From positions 1 to 64,000 of the forward strand of contig CAYGVJ010000007.1 in the NCBI GenBank assembly GCA_964353255.1: DNA of 64,000 nucleotides. Reading direction: 5' to 3'. Below are positions 42,321 through 50,876 of this stretch, piece by piece. A program made the position numbers and the translations under genes. Below the pieces are notes generated by a model. The model was not told where the DNA came from and did no database searches. It saw nothing but the letters and a program-made list of their open reading frames with translations. Origin of the DNA: VFZS01 sp964353255 (GTDB lineage Bacteria; Acidobacteriota; Terriglobia; Bryobacterales; Bryobacteraceae). The first letter of the stretch is position 1. Each line of letters opens with the position of its first letter.

Positions 42321-43045
42321 ACAACCGCGGCGTGACATTGCTCGAACTGCTCGTGGCGGTCTCCCTGCTGAGCCTTCTGGCGACCGGGCTCGTGCTGGCC
42401 ATGCGCCTGGGCTTCAATGCCATGAACACGACCAATGCTCAGTTGCTCGACAACCGCCGTATGTTGAGCGTGCAGCGGATTCTCGAGCAGCAGATCGCGG
42501 GCTTGATGCCGGTGGTGGCCGATTGCCTGGTCAACCCCGGGCTGCCGCCGGCGGCGATGCCTTTCTTCCAGGGCGCGCCGACCTCCATGCGCTTCGTCTC
42601 CAGCTACTCGCTGGGTGAAGCCTGGCGCGGCTACCCGCGCATCCTGGAGTTCCAGGTGATCCCGGGCGAGGAGGGCCGCGGAGTCCGGCTGGTGGTCAAC
42701 GAGCATCTGTACACCGGGCCGCGGAGCGCCGGGTCGTTCTGTCTAGGCGCGATCCCTGATCCGTCTCTGGGTGGGTGGGTGCCCGGCTTCCGGCCCATTC
42801 AGGTGGGGCCGTACTCATTCGTTCTGGCCGACAAGCTGGCTTACTGCCGGTTCATCTACCGGGAGACGTTGCCGCCGCCGGCGCTGGCGCGCTGGACGCC
42901 GGTGTGGCCGAAGATGGGCTGGCCTTCGGCGGTGCGCATCGAGATGGCGCCGCTGGAGGCTGCCCGAGCACGGCTGCCGCTGGTGAGCATCACCGCTCCG
43001 ATCCGCGTCAACAAGGTGCCTTTCAATGAGTATGCGGACTACTGA
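42317..43045 (+). CDS. gspJ: Minor pseudopilin GspJ-like
   Basis: A 242-residue protein with prepilin site NNRGVTLLELLVAVSLLSLL followed by a long beta-rich domain. Order and length fit GspJ. It starts at GTG overlapping the gspI stop. It overlaps gspK by 20 bp. It is probably one of the tip complex I-J-K. Confidence 0.82.
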   Translation: MNNRGVTLLELLVAVSLLSLLATGLVLAMRLGFNAMNTTNAQLLDNRRMLSVQRILEQQIAGLMPVVADCLVNPGLPPAAMPFFQGAPTSMRFVSSYSLGEAWRGYPRILEFQVIPGEEGRGVRLVVNEHLYTGPRSAGSFCLGAIPDPSLGGWVPGFRPIQVGPYSFVLADKLAYCRFIYRETLPPPALARWTPVWPKMGWPSAVRIEMAPLEAARARLPLVSITAPIRVNKVPFNEYADY

Positions 43046-44102
43046 GCACTTGTGGGGCGGCCTCTCAGGCCGCAGCCGGCTCTCAGCCGGCTCACGCGGC
43101 GGGGCCGGGGGGCCCCGCGCGGGCCAGTGGGCCCGCCCCACCTCCGGCAGCGCCTTGCTGATCGTGTTGTGGCTCACCGCGGCGCTCGCGGCCATTGCCT
43201 TCTCGCTGGCCGGGAGCGTCCGCGGGGAGGTCGAGCGCGCCTCGACGATGCTGGACGGCACGCGGGCTTACTACCTGGCCACCGGGGCCATCGAGCGCGC
43301 CTTGCTCTACATGCAGTGGGGCGGTTTCTACCGGCTCCCCGACGGCTCCTCGCCCTACTACACGCCCGGCGTTCCCGTGATGCTGTTGAGCTTTCCCTCG
43401 GGCGAGGTCCGGGTCGAGGTCATCCCCGAGGCCGCCAGAATGAACATCAACTTTGCGCCGCCCGAGGAACTCTATCGGCTGCTGCTGAATGTGGGGGTCG
43501 GGCCGGAGCGGGCCCGCGAGATCGTTCTGGGCATCCTGGACTGGCGCAGCCCCGCGCCCGCTCCTACGGTCTTCGACCGGTACTATTTGTCTCTCCAGCC
43601 GTCTTTTCGGGCCCGCCATGCGTCCTTTGAAGAGATCGAGGAATTGTTGCCGGTCAAGGGTATGACGCCGGAATTGTTCTACGGAGGCTACGAGCGGGAC
43701 CCCGAGGGGCGCCTGAGTTGGCGAGCGGGGCTGAAGGATTGCCTCTCCGTCTACGGCTCGCCCGGGCAATACGATGTGAACACGGTCGAGCCGGCCGTGC
43801 TGGCGGCCGTGGGCTTCCCTCCCGAACTGGTGACCGGGATCGTGGAGGCTCGCCGCCAGGCGCCGGTGAGGAACCTGGCGCAGTTGCAGGCGCTGCTCCA
43901 GGGCGCCGGGCCGGCCGTCCAGCGGCTGCGGGTCGGCGGGACGTCAATGTTCACACTGCGCGCCACGGCGCGGTTGCGCACGGCCGCCGGCGGGCTGTCC
44001 GATCAGCGCCGCTCGGTGGCCACCTTGGTCAAGCTGAGCCCGTCCGGCTCCGATGATCCCTATCACGTGCTCCGCTGGTACGACAACGTGTGGGTGCAAT
44101 GA
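43026..44102 (+). CDS. gspK: Minor pseudopilin GspK with an N-terminal insert
   Basis: A 358-residue GspK. From residue 39 it reads SGSALLIVLWLTAALAAIAF, the pilin-type helix. The large globular domain follows (AARMNINFAPPEELYRLLLN, ILDWRSPAP) with helix-hairpin-helix repeats near the end (YDVNTVEPAVLAAVGFPPEL). The first 38 residues are Gly/Arg/Ser-rich and encoded largely by a 92-bp hairpin-rich insert (43051-43142). This lengthens the leader and replaces the normal basic leader just before the peptidase site. Processing may be altered. Confidence 0.85.
   Translation: MSMRTTEHLWGGLSGRSRLSAGSRGGAGGPRAGQWARPTSGSALLIVLWLTAALAAIAFSLAGSVRGEVERASTMLDGTRAYYLATGAIERALLYMQWGGFYRLPDGSSPYYTPGVPVMLLSFPSGEVRVEVIPEAARMNINFAPPEELYRLLLNVGVGPERAREIVLGILDWRSPAPAPTVFDRYYLSLQPSFRARHASFEEIEELLPVKGMTPELFYGGYERDPEGRLSWRAGLKDCLSVYGSPGQYDVNTVEPAVLAAVGFPPELVTGIVEARRQAPVRNLAQLQALLQGAGPAVQRLRVGGTSMFTLRATARLRTAAGGLSDQRRSVATLVKLSPSGSDDPYHVLRWYDNVWVQ
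43051..43142 (+). repeat. Hairpin-rich palindromic element inside gspK
   Basis: The ends are inverted: GTGGGGCGG at 43052-43060 and CCGCCCCAC at 43133-43141. Inside are CGGCCT-CTC-AGGCCG, two AGCCGGCT palindromes, GCGGGGCC-GGGG-GGCCCCGC and GGGCC-AGTG-GGCCC. It resembles a REP/MITE-like element and keeps the gspK frame open. No other complete copy is visible in this window. Confidence 0.65.
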
Positions 44103-45397
44103 AGGACTCCGGCTTCCGCAGGTGGTTAGCCTTCGGCACGGGCGTCGGGCTGGAACTGGGCGCCAACGACCTCCGGGTTGCCATCGTCCGGGTGCGTCCC
44201 AAGGGGACAGACCTGATTGGGACGACCGCCATCGTGCGGTACCGTGAGCGCCACGCCGCCGAGTGGGGCGCCGAGTACGCCGATTTTCTGAAGCGCCATG
44301 GCGCGGCTCGCCTGGCCGCCGCGGTGTTGCTGCCGCGCCGCGAGGCCATTCTGCGGCAGCTTTCGCTGGCGGGCGTGCCCAACCGGGAGCTGGGCGCCGC
44401 GGTCGGCTTCCAGATCGATTCGCTGCATCCGTACCCGGAGGGGGAGGCCGTCTGGACCTGGTCTCGGCTGGCCCAGGGCGGGGCGGTGCTGGTGGGCATC
44501 ACCCGGCGGTCCGCCGTCGAGCGCTACAGCGCTATGTTTGCGGAAGCAGGCGTCAGAGTCGCATCATTCACTCTTTCCGGGGCCGCCTTTTACGCCGCCC
44601 TGCGGTTGCTCCGGACGCCGCCGGAGGAGGGTTTTCTCGCGCTCGGGGAAGCCGAGGGCGGCCTGGAGGTCTACGGGGAGAGCCCGGCGCGGCCGGTGTT
44701 TTCGGCCACTCTCGAGCTGCCCTGGGAGCGGGCGGCGAGCCTGGCGGCTGCGGAGCTGAGGCTGCCTCCCGCCGCCGAGCCGGCTCACCTTGCGGCGGTG
44801 CTCCCGGCGCCCGCGGAGGCGAGCCTGGGCCAGCACTTGCTGGCATACGCAGCGGCGCTGGCCGGAGCTTGCCCCTGGCGCGCGGCTCCCTTGAACCTGT
44901 TGCCGGCCGAGCAGCGCAGCTCGAGTTCCCGGGCGGTCTTGATTCCTACGGCGGCGTTGGCGTCTCTGTTGCTAGTGGTCGTGGCGGCGTGGGCCGCCAT
45001 CTCGCCGCTGGAGAACCGCAGGTACCTGGCGGCGCTGGAAAGCGAGATCGCGCGGCTGGAACCCGAGGCACGGCGAGCGGCCACTCTGGACCGCGCGATC
45101 GACGCCGCTCGCGGGCGGGCTGCTCTGCTGGACGGTGTTTGGCGCCGCTCGCAGGCGGGCCTGGATGCCCTGGCTGAACTGACCAGGCTGCTGGCGCCTC
45201 CGGTGTGGCTGAATAACCTCGAACTCACGGCGAACTCGGTGGTGCTGAACGGCGAGGCCGAGCAGGCCGGGCAACTGTTGAAGCTGATCGACGGCTCCCC
45301 CTTGTTCCAGAACTCCGAATTCACCATCCCGCTGGCCCGGACGGGCAAGAACGAGGTGTTTCGGGTCCGCGCCGGGCGGGAGGGAGTGTCGCAATGA
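44099..45397 (+). CDS. gspL: Type II secretion protein GspL (PilM/PilN-like)
   Basis: A 432-residue protein. Residues 1-270 are an actin-like (PilM-type) cytoplasmic domain (GVGLELGANDLRVAIVRVRP, LLPRREAILRQLSLAGVP). A membrane helix follows at about 282-302 (IPTAALASLLLVVVAAWAAI), then a coiled-coil and a small PilN/ferredoxin-like periplasmic domain. GspL anchors GspE. ATGA overlap with gspK. Confidence 0.82.
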   Translation: MKDSGFRRWLAFGTGVGLELGANDLRVAIVRVRPKGTDLIGTTAIVRYRERHAAEWGAEYADFLKRHGAARLAAAVLLPRREAILRQLSLAGVPNRELGAAVGFQIDSLHPYPEGEAVWTWSRLAQGGAVLVGITRRSAVERYSAMFAEAGVRVASFTLSGAAFYAALRLLRTPPEEGFLALGEAEGGLEVYGESPARPVFSATLELPWERAASLAAAELRLPPAAEPAHLAAVLPAPAEASLGQHLLAYAAALAGACPWRAAPLNLLPAEQRSSSSRAVLIPTAALASLLLVVVAAWAAISPLENRRYLAALESEIARLEPEARRAATLDRAIDAARGRAALLDGVWRRSQAGLDALAELTRLLAPPVWLNNLELTANSVVLNGEAEQAGQLLKLIDGSPLFQNSEFTIPLARTGKNEVFRVRAGREGVSQ

Positions 45398-45987
45398 AGT
45401 TCCAGGGGCGGGAGAAGCGCGCGCTGGCTGTGCTGGGCGCCGCCGCGGCTCTTTTGGTCTTGCTGGCCCTGGTGCTGCCCGGCCGGGGCGAGCGCGCCAG
45501 TGTGGCGGTGCGCGAACCCATCCCCGAGGCCGAAAAGCGGCTGGCGCGGCTGCGGCGGCTGGCGGCGGGGGTCCCGGGCAAACAGGAATTGCTCAAGCAG
45601 GTTTCGGCTGAGCTGGCCCAGCGGGAGAAGGGCATAATCCAGGCCGACACCGGCGCCCAGGCCCTGGCGCAGCTCATGGAGCTGCTCCGGCGCGTTGCCA
45701 GGGCTCAGGGGCCGCCGCTGGAGATCAAGACCGCCGAGCTGGGCCAGATCGCCCGTCTGGGTGACGATTACGGGGAAGCCCAACTCAGCGTCACTTTCGA
45801 GTGTCGCATCGAGGAGCTGCTGAACCTGCTGGCAGACTTGACCAAACAGCCGGAGATCGTTGCCACCAGGGAGATTCGCGTAGCTACGAGCAACTCGAAG
45901 GAAAAGACTCTCAATGTCCGGCTGACGGTATCCGGTGTGGTGGCGCGCCGGCTGGTGCCGGAGAAGAAAGGGCTGGCCTCGTTTTGA
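45394..45987 (+). CDS. gspM: Type II secretion protein GspM-like
   Basis: A 197-residue protein with one N-terminal membrane helix (LAVLGAAAALLVLLALVLPG), a coiled-coil linker and a periplasmic ferredoxin-like domain (DDYGEAQLSVTFECRIEELL). The fold order and position after gspL fit GspM/PilO. Overlaps with gspL and the next gene by 4 bp each. Confidence 0.8.
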   Translation: MKFQGREKRALAVLGAAAALLVLLALVLPGRGERASVAVREPIPEAEKRLARLRRLAAGVPGKQELLKQVSAELAQREKGIIQADTGAQALAQLMELLRRVARAQGPPLEIKTAELGQIARLGDDYGEAQLSVTFECRIEELLNLLADLTKQPEIVATREIRVATSNSKEKTLNVRLTVSGVVARRLVPEKKGLASF

Positions 45988-46709
45988 AGAAGAAGCTGAC
46001 GCTGCTGAATCTGGCGCTGGTAGCGCTGATCGTTCTGGCAGGCTGGCGGGCGCGGCAGTCCTGGCTGGGAGCTCAGGAGCGCGAGCAGGCTCTGTTGCGG
46101 GCTTCGCAGAAGGCCCCGCTGCTGCCCCCGCCGCTGGCGTCGCTGCCGGCCGTGGAGCCGGTTTCGGCCGCGGGCTACCTGGGCGTGGCGGAGAAGATGC
46201 TCTTCGCGCCCGACCGCAATCCGACCGTGATCCTGGAACCGGTCAAGCCCAAGCCTATGCCGCCCCTGCCGGTGGCCTATGGCGTGGTGAATCTCGGCGA
46301 TGGTCCCATGGCCATCTTGAGTGAGAAGTCCGGCAGCCCCAACCGGGCGTTTCGGGCCGGCGATACGATCGGTGAGTTCAAACTGGTGGCGGTCAACGCA
46401 GAGGAGCTGGTTTTCGAATGGGAAGGCCAGAAGGTCGCCAAAAAGATGGAGGAGCTCCGCGAACGAGCTGCGAGTGAGACTTCCAGTGGCGCCGAGGCTG
46501 CCGCGCGCGCGCCGAGCCCGCCTCCGCCGCCCGTGCAGGCGCAGGCACCGGTGTCGGAAAGACCGCTCGGGCCGGGCGAGTCCGCCGGTGGAGTGCGGGT
46601 CTGCCAGCCCGGCGATAGCTCGCCCCCAGGCACGGTGGTTGACGGATTCCGCAAGGTGGTTTCCGTGACGCCGTTTGGCCGTGTCTGCCGCTGGGAGCCG
46701 GCGCAATAG
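45984..46709 (+). CDS. GspC-like inner-membrane protein
   Basis: A 241-residue protein. A membrane helix lies at about 3-22, followed by VEPVSAAGYLGVAEKMLFAP and an HR-like domain (VAYGVVNLGDGPMAILSEKS; then AFRAGDTIGEFKLVAVNAEE). A Pro-rich linker follows, and a short C-terminal part with two cysteines. GspC connects the inner platform to the secretin GspD; here no clear PDZ domain is seen. The start is TTG overlapping gspM. Placement just before gspD supports the call. Confidence 0.7.
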   Translation: MKKKLTLLNLALVALIVLAGWRARQSWLGAQEREQALLRASQKAPLLPPPLASLPAVEPVSAAGYLGVAEKMLFAPDRNPTVILEPVKPKPMPPLPVAYGVVNLGDGPMAILSEKSGSPNRAFRAGDTIGEFKLVAVNAEELVFEWEGQKVAKKMEELRERAASETSSGAEAAARAPSPPPPPVQAQAPVSERPLGPGESAGGVRVCQPGDSSPPGTVVDGFRKVVSVTPFGRVCRWEPAQ

Positions 46710-46742
46710 CGGCGACGACGGCAAGGAAGGAGTGTTGGACCC

Positions 46743-47168
46743 ATGAAACTGGCTGTACTGGCGCTGGCGCTGATGGCGCCGCTGGCATTCGCGGGCGCCG
46801 AGCAAAAGAAGAAATCGCCTGCTGCGCCGCCTCCGGCCAAGGAGACCGTGATCCCCAAAGAGGCCAAGCAGATCGAGCCTTACACCTACCGTTACACCGA
46901 CGCGCAGGGCAAGATCTGGATCTATCGCAAAACGCCCTTCGGCGTCGTGCGCCTCCCGGAGCCGCCGCCGGAGGCCAAGCCGGTCGAGGAGATTCCCGAG
47001 GGCATGAAGGCGGCCGAAGACGGAGATAGCATCCGCTTCGAGCGGCCCACGCCCTTCGGCAAGCATCGCTGGACCCGCAAGAAGTCCGAGCTGACGGAAC
47101 TGGAGCGCAGGGTCTGGGAGCGGGAGCGCCAGAAAAGCGCCCCCGCCAAATCCAATCCGCAGGAGTAA
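46743..47168 (+). CDS. Small secreted protein in the secretion operon
   Basis: A 141-residue protein with signal peptide (about 1-17, LMAPLAFAGAEQ). The mature part contains YTYRYTDAQGKIWIYRKTPF and a charged tail. It has no clear family, though it loosely resembles DUF4124-type segments. Strong SD AAGGAG. It sits between the gspC-like gene and gspD, so a pilotin- or assembly-type role is possible but unproven. Confidence 0.6.
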   Translation: MKLAVLALALMAPLAFAGAEQKKKSPAAPPPAKETVIPKEAKQIEPYTYRYTDAQGKIWIYRKTPFGVVRLPEPPPEAKPVEEIPEGMKAAEDGDSIRFERPTPFGKHRWTRKKSELTELERRVWERERQKSAPAKSNPQE

Positions 47169-47173
47169 GTGGA

Positions 47174-49450
47174 ATGAGAAAATCGCTGATTTGCCGTAGC
47201 GTGGTTGGCATTGCGCTGGTGGGGGGGCTGGCGGCCCAGCCGCCATCGCAGCCGCCCAGAGTGGTCCCGCCGCCCGGATTCGGGCCGTCACCCTCCTCGC
47301 TGTCTTCAGAGGCGCAGGCGGCGAAGCCGGCCGAGCCCGCGCCGGCCAAACCCGAGGCGGCCAAGCCTCCCGTTTCCCCAGCCACAATAACGCAGACCGC
47401 CTCCGGCGATTTCATCCTCAACCTTCAGAACGCCTCGCTGGTTGACGTCATCGACATCCTGGCGCGGCGGTTGAGGATCAACTACATCCTCGATGCGGGG
47501 GTCAAGGGCAGCGTCACGATCAACACCTACGGCGAGATCAAGCAGATCGAGGTGCGCCCGCTGCTGGAAACCATTCTGCGGATCAACAACGCGGCCATGG
47601 TGCAGGTGGGCGAACTGTATCGCATCGTCCCGGTCAACCAGGTCTCCCGGCTGCCGATGAGCCCGCAGATCGACCCCAAGAGCTTTCCGGAAGACGAGCG
47701 GATGATCCTGAACCTCATCTTCCTGAAGTACGCCACGGTGGCGGAGTTGTCCAAGCTGGTTGAGCCGTTCCTGGGCGAAGGGGCCAAGACCGTCGCCTAC
47801 GATCCAGCCAACCTGTTCATCATCCTGGACAACGCCCGGAACATGAGACGCACCATGGAGCTGATCGCGTTGTTCGACAGCGACGCGCTGGCCGGGCAGC
47901 GGGTGCGGCTGCTCGAGGTCAAGAACAGCCGGCCCTCGGACATCGCCAAGGAGCTGGAATCGGTACTGAAGGCCGTCACCCTGGCGGACAAGGCCAGCGC
48001 GGTCAAGTTCCTCCCCATCGACCGGATCAACACTCTGGTCGCCATCGCTCCGAACCCTGGGGTCTTCGAGCAGGTCGAGACCTGGCTGAAAAAGCTGGAT
48101 GTGACGGTTTCCAGCAGCGCCGGGACGGTCAACAACTACGTTTATCGCGTCAAATACGGCCGGGCGGAGACCATGGCCGGGGCCATCATGCAGCTCTACT
48201 TCGGCAGCATGGGGATGGGTTACCTGGGCTACGGCATGGGCGGCTCCGGCATGGGCGGCTCCGGCATGGGCGGTTACGGCATGGGGGGCTACGGCATGGG
48301 GGGCTACGGCATGGGGGGCTACGGCATGGGCGGTTACGGCGTCGCATCTCCGGGCTACGGGGGAATGATGCCTGGTCAGGGCCTGAGCATGCCGACTTCC
48401 TCGGTCACTGGCTACAGCCCTTCAGGCTTGGTTTCGGGCCAGGCAAGCGCGGGCGGCGGCGCCACCGCCGCCGGGACCGGCGCGCTGCGCGCGGGCACCG
48501 ACCTTACGGGTTCCTACCTGGGCTACGGCGGCGGCTACATGATGCCCGCCAGCCCGCGCATCGTCCCTAATCCTTTCGACAGCACGCTGCTGATTCAGGC
48601 CACCCGGCAGGAGTACGATCAGATACTAAAGCTGCTCAAGGAACTCGACGTTTCCCCGCGCCAGGTCCTCATCCAGGCCAAGATCTACGAGGTTAATCTC
48701 ACCGGCGCCTTCGCCAGCGGCGTGGGAGCCTTCCTGCAAAAGATAAGCGGGGCCGAGCGTCAGCTCGCCGGCTCTTTCAACTCCTCCGGCAACATCGGCG
48801 TTTCCCTCAGCACGGGAATGCTGGTGGGGCAGAGCCGGCAGTTGCTGGCATTTCTGACCGCGCAAGAGGACAACCGCCGCGCCAAGGTGATCTCAGCGCC
48901 GAGCGTTATCGCCACCGACAGCATCGCTGCTTCCATCACTGTGGGCAGCGAGGTGCCGACCCTGGCGTCTCAGGCGGTGGCCGGCGGCCTTCAGGTCGGC
49001 GGCAACAGCCTGTTCGCCAACACCGTTCAGAGCCGGCAGACCGGGGTGACCTTGGACATAACCGCGCGCGTGAACCCCAGCGGCATCGTCACGCTGATGA
49101 TCAATCAGGAGGTCAGTGCCCCGCAGGCGCCGGCGGCGAGCGCCGCCATTCAGTCGCCCTCCTTCTCCCGCCGCCAGGTGCACACCCAGGTGACGGTCCA
49201 GGACGGCGACACCATTGCCATTGGCGGCATCATCAACGAGTCGGACACTTACAGCACCAACGGCATTCCCATCCTGCACCGGCTGCCGGGCATCGGGGCT
49301 TTGTTCGGGAACAAGTCGATCAGCAAGGAGCGGACCGAGCTGGTGATCTTCATGACCGCACGGGTCATCTACGACACCAACGAGATCACCGAGGCCAGCG
49401 ACGAGATCCGGAGCGGCTTCCGGCGTTTGCAGAAGCTGTTCCGAGAATAG
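47174..49450 (+). CDS. gspD: Type II secretin GspD
   Basis: A 758-residue outer-membrane secretin. Signal peptide about 1-22, a Pro/Ala-rich stretch, then an N0 domain (NLQNASLVDVIDILARRLRI) and N1-N3 repeats (LIFLKYATVAELSKLVEPFL; VYRVKYGRAETMAGAIMQLY). A Gly/Met-rich repeat loop lies at 353-387. The C-terminal secretin domain runs from VPTLASQAVAGG through VTVQDGDTIAIGGIINESD to the end. It forms the gated pore through which folded proteins leave. The operon places it last, after gspC. Confidence 0.93.
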   Translation: MRKSLICRSVVGIALVGGLAAQPPSQPPRVVPPPGFGPSPSSLSSEAQAAKPAEPAPAKPEAAKPPVSPATITQTASGDFILNLQNASLVDVIDILARRLRINYILDAGVKGSVTINTYGEIKQIEVRPLLETILRINNAAMVQVGELYRIVPVNQVSRLPMSPQIDPKSFPEDERMILNLIFLKYATVAELSKLVEPFLGEGAKTVAYDPANLFIILDNARNMRRTMELIALFDSDALAGQRVRLLEVKNSRPSDIAKELESVLKAVTLADKASAVKFLPIDRINTLVAIAPNPGVFEQVETWLKKLDVTVSSSAGTVNNYVYRVKYGRAETMAGAIMQLYFGSMGMGYLGYGMGGSGMGGSGMGGYGMGGYGMGGYGMGGYGMGGYGVASPGYGGMMPGQGLSMPTSSVTGYSPSGLVSGQASAGGGATAAGTGALRAGTDLTGSYLGYGGGYMMPASPRIVPNPFDSTLLIQATRQEYDQILKLLKELDVSPRQVLIQAKIYEVNLTGAFASGVGAFLQKISGAERQLAGSFNSSGNIGVSLSTGMLVGQSRQLLAFLTAQEDNRRAKVISAPSVIATDSIAASITVGSEVPTLASQAVAGGLQVGGNSLFANTVQSRQTGVTLDITARVNPSGIVTLMINQEVSAPQAPAASAAIQSPSFSRRQVHTQVTVQDGDTIAIGGIINESDTYSTNGIPILHRLPGIGALFGNKSISKERTELVIFMTARVIYDTNEITEASDEIRSGFRRLQKLFRE
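48230..48334 (+). repeat. 15-bp tandem repeat (7 units) in gspD
   Basis: Seven consecutive 15-base units coding for (Y/S)GMGG, with third-position changes between units. The unit is a multiple of three, so copy-number change keeps the frame. It lies in a loop of the N-domain region of the secretin. Confidence 0.9.
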
Positions 49451-49606
49451 GACCGCTGGCCACCGCAAAGGTCCGCGCCCCAACTGCCGATATGCTTGGT
49501 GCGTGGCTTCGCAGGGACCACTGCGCCAGGCTGGCGGCCCGCCTTTGAGACCCAACCCGCCACGAGCCGGCAGCGCCCCGGATGCCCGCGGACGGGAACC
49601 TAGCCC

Positions 49607-50824
49607 ATGGTCAAGGTGCTGCTGGTCGAGGACAACTCTGGGGATGCGGAACTGGTGCAGGAGATGCTCGCCGAGGCCGAAGGCGCTCCCTTCACCATCC
49701 TGTGGTCCGCCTCGCTTTGGGCCGGTCTGGACCGCCTGGCCGAGGAACAGGTGGACGTAGTCCTGTTGGATCTGTTTCTGCCGGATTGCCACGGGCTGGA
49801 AACCTTCACCGCCTTGCGCGCCCACGCGCCGGGCGTGCCCGTGGTGGTGCTCACCGGCCTGGACAGCGAGGCAGTGGCGATGGCCGCGGTGCGCGAGGGC
49901 GCCCAGGACTATTTGGTCAAGGGCAAGCTGGAGAGTGAGTCTCTGGTGCGGGCGCTGCGCTACGCCTTGGTCCGGCACTCCAAGCAGGCGGAGCCGGCCT
50001 CGCCGGAGGAGCGCCGGCAGGCGGGCATGGTGGGCCTGCTGGGCGCCAAGGGCGGCGTGGGCGTCACTACCCTGGCCTGCCATCTGGCCCTGGAGCTGCG
50101 CCGCCAGGCTGACGAGGGCGTCCTGGTGGTGGATCTGGACCTGAACGCCGGCTTGCTGGGTTTCCTGCTGAAGGCCAGCGCGTCGTTCTCGATCCTGGAC
50201 GCGGTCAAGAACATCCTGCGGCTGGATGTGGAGGGGTGGAAGAGCATGGTATCGTCCGGCACCGGAGGCCTGAAGTTGCTCCCCGCTCCGAGCGCGGCGC
50301 CCCTGGAGGAACTGCCCCCGGCGGGCAGGATCTGCCACGTGCTGCGCTTCGCCCGGCTGCATTACCGCTGGATCGTGGCTGACCTGGGGCGGCTCACGGC
50401 TTTCTCCGTCAAGCTTCTCAAGGAGTTCGACGAGTTGCTCCTGGTTACCACCGATGATGTGACCGCGTTGCGCGAGGCCCTGCGTGCCGGCCGGCAGATC
50501 CTGGACAGCGGCTTCCCGGCGGAGCACCTGCGGCTGGTCCTCGACGGGGCGCCCCGATCGCTGGATATTCCGGTCAACGACGTCGAGCAGGTGGTGGGCC
50601 TGCCGGTCTACGCCGTGCTTCCGGAAGACGGCCGGCAGTTGCGCAAGGCCGGCCTACGCGGCGAGCTGCTGGCCGAGGACAGCGCCTTGCGTCAAAGCAT
50701 CGCCCGCCTGGCCGCCCGCCTGGCGGGCGCCGCCGACCAGCCGGGGGAGGCCAAGTCGCGCCGGACGGGCTGGGACCTGAGGAGAATCGTGCGCTGGGGA
50801 GCGAATCGCGGCGCGCCGGCTTGA
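49607..50824 (+). CDS. Receiver domain plus CpaE/TadZ-like ATPase
   Basis: A 405-residue protein. Residues 1-125 are a complete receiver domain (VLLVEDNSGDAELVQ; Asp55 in VVLLDLFLPD; Lys in YLVKGK). Residues 140-400 are a MinD/ParA-like ATPase with a deviant Walker A LGAKGGVGVTTLACHLA, then VVDLDLNAGLLGFLL. In CpaE/TadZ proteins this layout places secretion or pilus machinery at a pole. It begins 156 bp after gspD, and the signalling genes behind it look like one operon. Confidence 0.85.
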   Translation: MVKVLLVEDNSGDAELVQEMLAEAEGAPFTILWSASLWAGLDRLAEEQVDVVLLDLFLPDCHGLETFTALRAHAPGVPVVVLTGLDSEAVAMAAVREGAQDYLVKGKLESESLVRALRYALVRHSKQAEPASPEERRQAGMVGLLGAKGGVGVTTLACHLALELRRQADEGVLVVDLDLNAGLLGFLLKASASFSILDAVKNILRLDVEGWKSMVSSGTGGLKLLPAPSAAPLEELPPAGRICHVLRFARLHYRWIVADLGRLTAFSVKLLKEFDELLLVTTDDVTALREALRAGRQILDSGFPAEHLRLVLDGAPRSLDIPVNDVEQVVGLPVYAVLPEDGRQLRKAGLRGELLAEDSALRQSIARLAARLAGAADQPGEAKSRRTGWDLRRIVRWGANRGAPA

Positions 50825-50876
50825 GGACCGGCGGTGTGGATTCATTGCGGGGGTGACCCTGTCAGAAGGTGCCGGC

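Noticed and set aside
48230..48334. Possible CRISPR-like array
   Set aside because: The 15-bp units are adjacent with no spacers and lie in frame inside gspD, so this is a coding minisatellite.
48893..50527. 544-codon open frame on the minus strand
   Set aside because: It spans the antisense of gspD and the receiver-ATPase gene, ignoring the gene boundary, and has Gln/His-rich shadow composition.
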